The position numbers were made by a program, and so were the translations under genes. Shown one piece after another: positions 19,925 to 30,089 of a stretch of DNA of 33,100 nucleotides. The notes beneath the pieces are model-generated. The model saw only the letters and a program-made list of their open reading frames with translations, made no database searches and had not been told where the DNA came from. The stretch comes from Saccoglossus kowalevskii (taxonomy: Eukaryota > Hemichordata > Enteropneusta > Harrimaniidae). Numbering within the stretch: position 1 is the stretch's first letter; each line of letters begins with the position of its first letter. Location: contig NW_003108085.1 of NCBI RefSeq assembly GCF_000003605.2, forward strand, positions 495,444-528,543, given 5' to 3'.

Positions 19925-20766
19925 AAAGCCGGGCACCGAGCCCACTTTTGATTTAACAAGTCGGACCAAATTTCGGAAAATATAACTTGGGATTCCTGTG
20001 GTTATCATTCAAGAAAGATGAATTTAAATTCATACAAATTATACAACAAATTCGGATTAATTCCCCGTCGCGATGTGCCGTATCCTGTTTTCGGAAGTCA
20101 GGAGCGCTGGCGGAAGATCCACCATCTCTGATTGTCACGTGCAGCTCTCGTCACACGCTCGGGCTAATTATTCATCTGGCCACGTGGACTTTATTGTTAT
20201 ACGTGTTGCTATGTGCATGCTAAGTAGACGCGCGTGTGTGGTCTTGCATCAGAGAGGACCTCTTTGATCCTTCAGTTGTGGGGCGCCTATATTAGAGGAA
20301 AAAAATCGTCCTAGTTTTCGAGAATCTTCATTGAAAATAAAATGCTATAAGCTTTGACCAGGCGTGTAATGAAAGGAATTACTTTAATAAAAGTTGAGGA
20401 TTTCTTTGTGAAACTGACCGAAAGTTTGACCGGATCCTGACAGTTCCGTTATATAGGTATTATCACGGTAATTCAGAAGAAATAGTTTCCGTACTGGTCA
20501 AAGGGGGCAGATTACATTTCTATAACATGGTGACCGCGGTTGGCAATGTCGTAACCAAGTTGAACCCACGCACGAGAAGACGGCAAACTACAACACGATA
20601 GCCGACATTTATTCGCCGTGCGATATGCATTGGAGCAGCAAAATCTTCAATTCCTTTCCGCAGACGACAGTCACGGTCGTTACCATCAATCTACTAGATA
20701 TGTTCTGAAATCCAAATATAGAACATAAAACCTTTCATTCAAACACTCTCCAAACAAACAGTATCA
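19925..20766. other. Unassigned intergenic sequence
   Basis: No supported feature beyond short overlapping open frames without motifs. Confidence 0.4.
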
Positions 20767-20888
20767 TTAACCCCCTTCACCGCCAGGCAGTTTCCCGCCG
20801 AAATTGTGACAAAAATTTATTCCAAAATTTCAATAATTTTCCCTATTTTCAATCACAGTTCTAGAGCAAAAAGACCCATTTTAAAATA
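20767..20888 (+). other. TTAA-CCCCC terminus-like sequence left of dispersed copy 4
   Basis: TTAACCCCCTTCACCGCC at 20767 resembles the TTAA-CCC ends known for piggyBac-like transposons. It lies about 120 bp left of copy 4 and may mark the true end of a longer element. No matching inverted end was found on the right. Confidence 0.3.
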
Positions 20889-21254
20889 GACCATTTTCCG
20901 ATCACTACGAGAATCACGCGTTATGCTTGAAATCGAATGTAAAAACAGGACAAACAAAGGTCATAGCGTCGTAGTCGCGTCAAACATCGCGTGGGATTCG
21001 ACAAACGCGAAAGTATTTTGGGGGACATTTCCATGCTTAATAATGTGCAGTACATATTTGATTATAGGCCATTTCAATTAAGTAAGGATATTCGGAAGCA
21101 ATATTCCTCTGTCGAAGATCGGTCGGTCGATGTGAGCTACGAAATAATGAATTTCGAGTTCAAAATCAAATCGTTCAATTTTTGCGGCAGACGTTCGACG
21201 CCGTCTTTCATGAGTCCCGCGAGATCTCGCAATTGTACGGAAAAAATCACCTAT
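20889..21254 (+). mobile_element. Dispersed ~365-bp element, copy 4
   Basis: Full-length plus-strand copy with left GACCATTTTCCGATCAC and right TTGTACGGAAAAAATCACC. The frame is open for about 90 codons and includes VGFDKRESILGDISMLNN before the shared region, then shifts late because one base is missing after TCGACG. The frame upstream of MLNN agrees with copy 2, but copy 1 is frame-broken there. Confidence 0.72.
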
Positions 21255-22079
21255 TGTTGGTTGTAGTCTATTTACCGAGCGCTAACACACCTTTCACCGT
21301 TGATGGAATAATAACATTTACACGACGACATACATCCGGGTACTGTTCAGCTCGGCTTAACTCGCCTCGGCATAGTCGTGGTACACCCAAAAGTCAGTCA
21401 GTCATTGCTTTATTTATTCATATCCAATCACTCATTAATTTATATATAGTCATTCATTCTTTTTTTGATTTTTTTTTCGATTTTTAATTTAAAATGCACG
21501 CTATTTTGGATTTTAACAATCTCTGGTCATTATTACTTGACAGACAACATTATTGCAGATATGGAGAAAAGTTAGCGTGAAGAAATGTTCTCACAAGTTA
21601 CGTTTATACGACATTTTTATTTTATTTTTCATTCTCACCCATTCTCATATAAACAAGACGTGTATTTGAAAACTATGATTTGAATATTCATATGTTAACG
21701 TCATAAAAGCAAATGACCAATCGGCGCCTGTTTTAGTAACGAGAGCATGTATCATCTGTTTCTACAGGTGGAATGATTGGTTTAACGTAACGGAAGGGAT
21801 GCACGCTGATTGGTGCATAAGTAACTGACTACTAGAATGTAGACGATTTTTAACACTGTTTTCCCTTGTCAGGTGATGTAGATACAGATTTCCGACGATG
21901 GTATTTGAACAAGTCTCGTGGCATTGTCACTCTCAACGAGATCTCAGCGGACAATCCACGGGGCTATTTCGTTGTTTAAATACGCATGTCTACAAGGACA
22001 CTTTCGCAGCAGTCTACACAACCGCTGAATAAATCGAAAACAGTTTCTCATCTATCACTGCTCTCAATTTCCCACTACC
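21255..22079. other. Unassigned intergenic sequence
   Basis: AT-rich, with a T-rich patch at 21460-21490. No gene supported. Confidence 0.4.
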
Positions 22080-22247
22080 TTAAAGCGGGGGAGTCGTCGC
22101 CTGCGCATGCGTCAGATGGCCATAGCGTGTCATTGTTTACAAACAAGCGTCTACTCATGAGCCTTTGCGTTTTCAGCGTGTGTTGTTATCGTTTGCTGGG
22201 ACTCAATTCCCGCGCGTGCGCAGGTGACGACCCTCCCGCTTTATTAA
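22080..22247 (+). mobile_element. MITE-like element, family C copy 1
   Basis: A ~158-bp element starting TTAA-AGCGGGGGAGTCGTCGCCTG and ending with GCGCAGGTGACGACCCTCCC-GCTT, an imperfect inverted repeat. The right TTAA has apparently decayed to TTTA/ATTAA. It closely matches, in inverse orientation, the element at 22627. Noncoding. Confidence 0.8.
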
Positions 22248-22622
22248 GTAATTTGTTTGTTGCTTTACAAGAGACCCTATTAGCCTTGTACTAGAATTAG
22301 TACCTACCTGAAGTAGCGCGGCGTTATGTGGGAGAAGAGAAATCACGTGACCCATGATAATATCATCACTCAAGTGTTCGGCCACACATGTTGGTACTTT
22401 CTGTTGATTTTGCCCATAACAGGTGTAATGTTATTATATAACCCTAAAGTTACGGCAATTGCTTACAGTTTGAGCAGAACACATTTGAATAATGAATGTA
22501 CATCCTCAGAAAATACCAGAATACTGATCCTTTTCGGGGGGGGGGGAGTACATACAACAACAGAATACCTGAATGAGAATTTCACAGATCTAGTTTCTTG
22601 AACCTCTAAATTACATTTACAT
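22248..22622. other. Spacer between inverted MITE copies
   Basis: About 375 bp without a supported gene, with a run of nine or ten G near 22537. It is flanked by inverted family C copies and so could form the loop of a large foldback. Confidence 0.5.
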
Positions 22623-22787
22623 TTAAAACGGGAGGGTCGTCACCTGCGCACGCACGGGAATTGAGTCCCAAGCGACGATAACAACACACGCTAAAAACGC
22701 AAAGGCTCATGGGTAGACGCTTGTTTGAAAACAATGACATACTATGGCTGTCTGACGCATGCGCAGGTGACGACACCCCCGCTTTAA
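22623..22787 (-). mobile_element. MITE-like element, family C copy 2
   Basis: A 157-bp element (22627-22783) flanked by TTAA at 22623-22626 and 22784-22787. Its minus strand begins AGCGGGGGTGTCGTCACCTG and parallels copy 1 at roughly nine of ten positions, including GTGTGTTGTTATCGT and GGGACTCAATTCCCG. Confidence 0.85.
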
Positions 22788-23980
22788 AATAAGACGTCTG
22801 AGACTTCTATGGACTTCACAAGTTGCTGGGAAGGCAAAGAACACTGCAATTAAGAATTTCCGTTTTCGACATTGTGAAATTCTTTCCTTCTGAAAAAAAA
22901 TTTCTACAGAAAAATACCGTATTTATACCAATTAATATCATATTTATTTAAGTTATTGTCATTCAGCTTCTTTCAGTCATAATTCAAGACAAATAAAAGA
23001 AAAAATATAGAGAATTTAGCAAATTATCTTTTTTATTTAATATTCTTGTGTAATCGGTGATTATGAAAATTATTTATGGGTGCATAGGGAATAAATTTCG
23101 TTTTGAATTATTTTTAGTATAAATTTCTGAATTATCTTATTTTTTCAGTGTTTTTTTCTCCCAAAGAACGAAAGAGTTTCACAATGTCGAAAACAGAAAG
23201 TTTTGTCGTAGTGTTAAAGGAAAGTATTTTTTCGACATTTTTTTCAAAGAGAGTTGACGTTAGGATGACGTCGCCTGTACAATATCGCCTGTGAGGAACA
23301 AGAGATTTGCGGTTGGACGTTGCCAATTAGTTTCCATAGCAACACATCCAAGGTCATCTTCTTTTGAAGATTTGAATTCTGATTACAATTTACAATGCCC
23401 ATCCCCCAATAGAGCTATGACGACTGACCTAAATGTAAGGACAACTACTATTATAATACTAGTAACCATGGAAACAAGTCATGCCACGCCTCTCCAGTAT
23501 CTTTTCATTCTGCCCAATTATACAAACGTTGCTTGTTTTTCAATTTGGGGGTTCATCTAATCCACAGGTGTCGAGTTAATGGAAAAGGGAAATAGTGGGT
23601 CACACATAATATGGATAGCGTGGGTGTTTATCAAAAGGAGGACACTCTTATTTATCTTTTTAGGGGATGTACGCCTTTTTTGTGTTTTGAAATGGGAGGA
23701 AGTGTATAACCATTCAGTGTTCTATGCAAGCATGCTTTCACAGATTGTTTCGCTTAAAATCGTCCATTTTGGGGTAATTTAAAAGTTAGTTTTAATCCCA
23801 ATAGACAGATCGTGATAACACATTTCAAATCTTCTTCAGAAATTTCAATTCTTGAACAATAAGTTCAATTCTTAATCATAATATATGTAATAGCGTTTAT
23901 TTTATAACTGGCTGCCTGAAAGAGGTAAACTCTACGTCAGTCAAATTCAAGTCAGTGGGTATATGCAGTTTGACATCAAA
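22788..23980. other. Unassigned AT-rich intergenic sequence
   Basis: No gene supported; open frames are short and lack motifs. Confidence 0.4.
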
Positions 23981-24680
23981 TAAGTTGATATTTCATACAT
24001 CTCTGTAGCTCTTCAGACATAATTAAATTAAATTAAATTAAAGTTGATATTTCATTGTATACATCCGACATTTGAAAGTTTACAAAATTTGGTCGTGAGT
24101 TTTATGTATATATATGTCAGATATATGCCTGCAAAGTGGAATTAACATACATCTCTGCAGCTCTTCAGACAAAATTCAATTAAATTCAAGTAAATTAAAG
24201 TTGATATTGCATTGTATACATCCGACATTTGAAAGTTTACAAAATTTGGTCGTGAGTTTTATGTATATATATGTCAGTTATATGTCTACCAAGTGGAATT
24301 AACATACATCTTTGTAGCTCTTCAGACAAAATTAAATTAAATTAAATTAAATTAAAGTTGATATTTCATTGTATACATCCGACATTTGAAAATTTACAAA
24401 ATTTGGTCGTGAGTTGCATGTATATATATATGTCAGTTATATGTCTACCAAGTGGAATTAACATACATCTTTGTAGCTCTTCAGACAAAATTAAATTAAA
24501 TTAAATTAAATTAAAGTTGATATTTCATTGTATACATCCGACATTTGAAAGTTTACAAAATTTGGTCGTGAGTTGCATGTATATATATGTCAGTTATATG
24601 TCTACCAAGTGGAATTAACATACATCTCTGCAGCTCTTCAGACAAAATTAAATTAAATTAAATTAAATTAAATTAAATTA
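23981..24680 (+). repeat. ~158-bp tandem repeat with embedded (AATTA)n
   Basis: Repeats of a 157-159 bp unit begin at 24043, 24200, 24357 and 24516 (GTTGATATTTCATTGTATAC), preceded by a shortened unit at 23984. Each unit has GACATTTGAAAGTTTACAAA, a short TATATA run, CATACATCTCTGCAGCTCTT and then a pentanucleotide AATTA run. That run varies from an eroded form (near 24180) to about seven copies at the end (24640-24680). Confidence 0.93.
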
Positions 24681-24924
24681 CGTATAGAGAAAAGTCCAAG
24701 AACACAAATCAAATCAAAAGCATGACAAAGATTGACAAAACAAAACAAAAACAAATGACAAGTACACACATTTGTATTCGCAGACTACAAGCTAAATGTG
24801 AGTACCAACAAACAATCTTTATGTATAAAACAACAACGCCATAGTCCTTATTCAATTCACTTCAAAAGTATAGTTTTGAAAAAAGGGCAATCCTAAACAC
24901 TGCTATTGAATCCTTTATCAAGGT
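24681..24924. other. Spacer between two satellite arrays
   Basis: A-rich, with CAAAACAAAACAAAAAC near 24738. No gene. Confidence 0.5.
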
Positions 24925-26770
24925 ATGTAATAAAATGGGTATGTACACAGATAATGCATCGGAATTCTAGGTATGTGATTAGAATAAAATGGGTATGTAC
25001 ACAGATAATGCGTCGGAATTCTAGAGATGTGATTGGGATACAATGGGTATGTACACAGATAATGCGTCGGAATTCTAGGTATGTGATTGGGGTAAAATGG
25101 GTATGTACACAGATAATGCATCGGGATTCTAGGGATGTGATCAGGGTAAAATGGGTATGTACACAGATAACGCATGCGAATTCTAGGTATGTGATTGGGG
25201 TAAAATGGGTATGTACACAGATAACGCGTCGGGATTCTAGAGATGTGATCAGGGTAAAATGGGTATGTACATAGATAATGCATCGGAATTCTAGGTATGT
25301 GATTGGAGTAAAATGGGTATGTACACAGATAATGCATCGGGATTCTATGGATGTGATCAGGGTAAAATGGGTATGTACACAGATAATGCATCGGAATTCT
25401 AGGTATGTGATTGGGGTAAAATGGGTATGTACACAGATAATGCATCGGGATTCTAGGGATGTGATCAGGGTAAAATGGGTATGTACACAGATAATGCGTC
25501 GGAATTCTAGGTATGTGATTGGGATAAAATGGGCATGTACATAGATAATGCATCGGAATTCTAGAGATGTGATTGGGATAAAATGGGTATGTACACAGAT
25601 AACGCATGGGAATTCTAGGAATGTGATTAGAATAAAATGGGTATGTACACAGATAATGCGTCGGAATTCTAGAGATGTGATTGGGATAAAATGGGTATGT
25701 ACACAGATAACGCATGCGAATTCTAGGGATGTGATTAGAATAAAATGGGTATGTACACAGATAATACGTCGGAATTCTAGAAATGTGATTGGGATAAAAT
25801 GGGTATGTACACAGATAATGCGTCGGAATTCTAGGTATGTGATTGGGATAAAATGGGTATGTACACAGATAATGCGTCGGAATTCTAGGTATGTGATTGG
25901 GATAAAATGTGTATGTACACAGATAATACGTCGGAATTCTAGAGATGTGATTGGGATAAAATGGGTATGTACACAGATAATGCGTCGGAATTCTAGGTAT
26001 GTGATTGGGATAAAATGGGTATGTACACAGATAATACGTCGGAATTCTAGAGATGTGATTGGGATAAAATGGGTATGTACACAGATAATGCGTCGGAATT
26101 CTAGGGATGTGATTAGAATAAAATGGGTATGTACACAGATAATGCGTCGGAATTCTAGAGATGTGATTGGGATAAAATGGGTATGTACACAGATAATGCG
26201 TCGGAATTCTAGGTATGTGATTGGGGTAAAATGGGTATGTACATAGATAATGCGTCGGAATTCTATGTATGTGATTGGGATAAAATGGGTATGTACACAG
26301 ATAATGCGTCGGAATTCTAGGTATGTGATTGGGATAAAATGGGTATGTACACAGATAATGCGTCGGAATTCTAGGTATGTGATTGGGATAAAATGGGTAT
26401 GTACACAGATAACGCATGCGAATTCTAGGTATGTGATTGGGATAAAATGGGTATGTACACAGATAATGCGTCGGAATTCTAGGTATGTGATTGGGGTAAA
26501 ATGGGTATGTACACAGATAATGCGTCGGAATTCGAGAGATGTGATTGGGGTAAAATGGGTATGTACACAGATAATGCGTCGGAATTCGAGAGATGTGATT
26601 GGGGTAAAATGGGTATGTACATAGATAATGCGCCGGAATTCCAGGGATGTGATTAGGATAAAATGGGTATGTACACAGATAATGCGTCGGAATTCCAGGG
26701 ATGTGATTAGGATAAAATGGGTATGTACACAGATAATGCGTCGGAATTCCAGGGATGTGATTAGGGTATG
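24925..26770. repeat. 54-bp satellite, about 34 units
   Basis: Tandem 54-bp units carry GGTATGTACACAGATAATGC, a near-universal GAATTC (EcoRI) site and AGGTATGTGATTGGGATAAA. Because 54 is a multiple of three, one minus-strand frame is open for over 600 codons as an 18-residue repeat of the type YPNHIPRIPTHYLCTYPF, and one plus frame is open except where CAG became TAG in four units. The minus frame begins with TTG; the first ATG is 9 codons in. Differences between units often change the residue. The likeliest reading is noncoding satellite. Confidence 0.93.
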
Positions 26771-27160
26771 AACACATAAAAGGTGTGTGGATTGCTATTC
26801 TCAACTGTTCTATTGAATTATATACCTGAGTAAACCTTACATATTTTAAATGAAATTACAAAAATAAACCCGATTTAGTAACACATTTCCACCTAATCTA
26901 GGTCCACTTTTCCAATGTTGCCATGACAATGTCTAGTTCATTACATCGACTAGGAAGAATGTTAGCACTAATTCTGATTTTATGACCCGACATGCTGATA
27001 CAAATATTATTTGCAGCTAAACTTTATTTGTACTTACCCACGATTGTTCCACTAATAATATGATGTGCAGAGTAGCGCATTAACAGCTCCATTTTTTTTC
27101 TCATTTTTTTTAAATTTTATTATTATTATTTTACTTATTTATTTCTGGAGATTTTGTTTT
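26771..27160. other. Unassigned AT-rich sequence
   Basis: No gene seen; contains T-rich stretches near 27090-27135. Confidence 0.4.
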
Positions 27161-27239
27161 TTGTTTGTTTGTTTGTATGTATGTGTATGTATGTATGTAT
27201 GTGTGTGTACGTATATATACATATATATATATATATATA
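27157..27239. repeat. Compound (GTTT)n(TATG)n(AT)n microsatellite
   Basis: Successive short runs: TTTG, TATG/TGTG, then about ten AT. Confidence 0.85.
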
Positions 27240-27275
27240 GAAATGCCTGCATAGAAATGTATATTGGTTAGGATT

Positions 27276-27319
27276 GGGCCACAGACTAGATTAGTTCGGA
27301 TGAACTACCTCTGTGGTCC
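27276..27319 (+). other. Stem-loop before an (ATT)n tail, retroposon 3'-end type
   Basis: GGGCCACAG (27276-27284) pairs with CTGTGGTCC (27311-27319), allowing one G-U pair. Inside, AGTTC (27293-27297) pairs with GAACT (27302-27306). Eleven bases later a long (TTA)n tract starts. Some non-LTR retrotransposons and the SINEs that use them end in a conserved stem-loop followed by short tandem tails. Assignment to a family is inference. Confidence 0.5.
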
Positions 27320-27329
27320 ACACCAAGAA

Positions 27330-27404
<75 letters not shown>

Positions 27405-27412
27405 TATTATTA
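27330..27412. repeat. (TTA)n microsatellite, about 25 units
   Basis: A nearly uninterrupted TTA/ATT run that decays at the right end. Confidence 0.95.
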
Positions 27413-28559
27413 ATATAAGATTACTAGAATTGTTATTATTATTGGTGAAATAAATCATCATATAATGTAATGTAATTTAGTTTGATTTGGACTTTGGGGT
27501 TCACACCGAACATTCGACTAATACGCCCACCGCCATACCCATCCACAGACTTTCCGCCAAACAACACAGACTATTACACAGACATAAGGGCAAGGTATTA
27601 TATGGATAGCACAACACTTTAAATTACCCAGAATTCAGTATGATTTGTACCATTGAGTTTACATTCCTGTCATTCTGTTTTGAACCCTCTTACTTCCCAA
27701 GGAGTCTGCTGTCTTTGTTTTTCAAAATTACGTTTCGCAATGTGTGATCAGAATCATTAATTTTTATGTCAAATTTACCCCTACGTTTAGAGAAAAACTG
27801 TTTGTAGAGTTGCTAAATTTACTGTCAATTTTGGAGAATATAATCACCAACACGAGAACTCGCCCACGTCACCTGTCTGCTGATATGTTTATTCCTTAGT
27901 TTCATCCATTCGAAGACATAACCAGGTGCTGATGATTTTCTTCCATTGGATTGTGTCCAATCACAGGCACTGCGGGATACGTAACAGCAGCAAAGGTCGT
28001 ATAAAACAAAGAAATACCCATGATGCTCTGCTTCACCGTTTGCTCTATTACGAACACTGGGCTGTGAATATTTTTGAATGTAAAATATCAGTAAACTACT
28101 GAGTGTTTACAGAACGTTATATTAGAGCCGTTTTAGCTAAGTGAAGTGGCAGTAAACGGCTTTGATTGTTTGTTCAGGGATATTAACATGCTGGATATTA
28201 CCTTTATTTAATCCACTTGTATCATCGTAAAAGTGTATCGTAACAGTTTATCGCGATAGACCATTTGCTGGTTTCTGTTGTGCCCGATGTTCATTACTAT
28301 ACTCAGTTGGAAATAAACAACGTGTTGATTTCAGTATCACGTGATATTTTTGTCCGAGTACGTCACCAGGCTCGTTCGCAGCCAGTAGTGTGATACTTAC
28401 TAAAATGGTCTTTAAATATCTATCCATCTATCACGTGTCTACATACGTGAGTTACGGGACCAGACAAAATAAACACGGGCAACGAAACGCGCAAAAATTG
28501 TAGGTTTGTTCGAAGCAAATTCATGACAAAATGTGCAACCACCGCCGACTATTACAGTG
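27413..28559. other. Unassigned sequence downstream of a candidate minus-strand gene end
   Basis: No gene supported. Probably includes the 3' UTR of the candidate gene ending at 28560. Minus-strand AATAAA and ATTAAA lie at 28203-28212. Confidence 0.4.
28203..28208 (-). promoter_or_regulatory. Candidate polyadenylation signal
   Basis: Minus-strand AATAAA about 350 bases past the stop at 28560, overlapping an ATTAAA at 28207-28212. Confidence 0.35.
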
Positions 28560-29029
28560 TTATGCTGGGTTTAGTCTGACTTCTTCAAGTTCAGTTTCGT
28601 GGCTGGGGCAGCCATCCGTCCAGTCACTCGATCGGTCACAGTTGGGGAAAGTGAGTGTGTAAGTGAGTGGGACATCTCCATCGACGCATTTGCTAAAGGC
28701 AGACGACAATTAGAGTCGAAATGCCGCCAAAACGGCTATTGTTGACACATGGCACGTATTTGCTTACTGGGACAGAAAATTTGGCCACCCAATATCAACG
28801 GGACCAAATTTGTCATTATTAACATTATTCGAATACCGACTGACAACTATTGTCCACACCCCTGTAATTATTTTTTATGTATTGACAAAGTGGCATTTTC
28901 CAATTTGCAAGACCTACTTACAACAGAGTGCCGACAAAAGGGCAGTTTGCCCACGCGAACGCGTTGGCCAGGTGCCCCATGCCGCCGTAAGTGGACGCTT
29001 CCGCGAACTGCGCCTGATATTCCCAGAAA
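28560..29029 (-). CDS. Two-exon 3' end of an unrecognised gene (partial)
   Basis: Exon 29029-28922 is GC-rich, follows TTTCAG (or GCTAGCAG at 29037) and ends at a GTAAGT donor. Exon 28692-28560 follows a strong pyrimidine tract (GTCGTCTGCCTTTAG) and ends in TAA. They join in phase: FWEYQAQFAEASTYGGMGHL and ANAFAWANCPFVGTL run into FKCVDGDVPLTYTLTFPNCD and SSDWTDGCPSHETELEEV. Five cysteines and the mixed composition suggest a secreted or membrane protein, which is inference. All three frames of the join happen to be open; this one has the most protein-like composition. Upstream exons were not identified. Confidence 0.5.
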
Positions 29030-29063
29030 CTGAAACCTGCTAGCGTTACATTGTGTCGATTTC

Positions 29064-29147
29064 ATGTTAGAAGTATGTGTCGTCTACTGAGATGTTACAA
29101 GTATGTGTCGTCTGCGGAGATGTTAGAAGTGTGTGTCGTCTGCGGCG
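29064..29147. repeat. 28-bp tandem repeat, 3 units
   Basis: Three consecutive units of ATGTTAGAAGTATGTGTCGT plus CTGCGGAG, with one to four differences each. They lie just upstream of the candidate exon at 29029 on its minus strand. Confidence 0.88.
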
Positions 29148-29972
29148 TATATTTTGTCGCCGATGTTGATTGTTTTATATTTAGATTGGTAATCGTTTTT
29201 TAAAGTAGCATACTTCGATCTCACGGAGTGTATGTGCCGAGGGGGGGGGGGGCAAAATTCTGGCGGGAAGTGGAAAACTGAACTGAATAACGTCGACACA
29301 AAATTGACAGAACTGAAGGAGAAATGAAAAAAAAAATTAGTGCTCTCAAAAAACGAACAGATCTCGTAGAATAAAAGGTACTAGTATTACGATTTGTTTA
29401 CACTGTCAATAGTAACCCGCACATAGGAGGCCCTAACTGTGGACGAACCTAGGCACAAGAAATTCAGTATTTATTTAATCCAAAATCTTGATGACACAAA
29501 AACTTTACAATGGAATGCCAGGTATTTTTCCAGTTACGTTCATCGGTCGATAAAGTGAACTGTATCGAATTTGATTGTCTTCGGCCCAGCCTAGTCACGC
29601 TTTCATCGCGTGATCTTTGAAATATGCCCACGACTTTGATAATGGGTTGTCTTTGAGAAAACAAAAGCATTGATCCTAGGTAACCCGATCAAATGTCTAT
29701 TCTTTGCAAAAAAAATAAACTGACTTCTTTCAGTAGGTCACGGTTACGCTAAATTTGACTTTGTTTTTGATTTACACATTATAGTCACCACGAAGCACCT
29801 CACTAAAATAATGATTTTTTTTTGGAAGAATTAATTTACCAAAACAAACCCGAAACCATTTGTGACGGCCTACGTATGTAGGTCACCATGAATAGTATCT
29901 TGTCGGCGCGAAAAAAAAAACACACACACAAAACAAACAAAGCAAACGAAGCCGAGCATTTACCTCACGGAG
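29148..29972. other. Unassigned sequence
   Basis: Contains a G run of about 12 near 29240. No gene supported. Confidence 0.4.
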
Positions 29973-30089
29973 GAGGTGTACTGGCAGTCTAGTTACAGTC
30001 ACAATATCGCACTTGTGTCCCATAATACTGTGGGGGGAATAGCGTCGGGTACAGGTGTACTTGATAGACATAGATAACGACCCCTGACT
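29973..30089 (-). CDS. Candidate exon, frame uncertain
   Basis: On the minus strand an acceptor-like TTTCTCTCACGAGTCAG is followed by 117 bases and a donor-like GAG/GTAAAT. One frame is open throughout (GSLSMSIKYTCTRRYSPHSI). Another reads VVIYVYQVHLYPTLFPPQYY and then stops at TAG, which would make it a last exon. Neither is recognised, and neither clearly joins the exon at 29029. Confidence 0.2.

Noticed and set aside
21182..21487. Plus-strand 101-codon frame crossing the end of dispersed copy 4
   Set aside because: Joins the end of a repeat to unrelated AT-rich flank; not shared with the other copies.
24925..26770. A ~620-residue secreted repetitive protein on the minus strand
   Set aside because: The frame has a TTG start, no signal peptide is evident, openness follows from a 54-bp unit length, and units vary freely at residue-changing sites. 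Kept as a repeat and a finding only.
28749..29033. Plus-strand 94-codon frame
   Set aside because: Antisense of the better-supported minus-strand exon at 28922-29029; composition worsens in the overlap.
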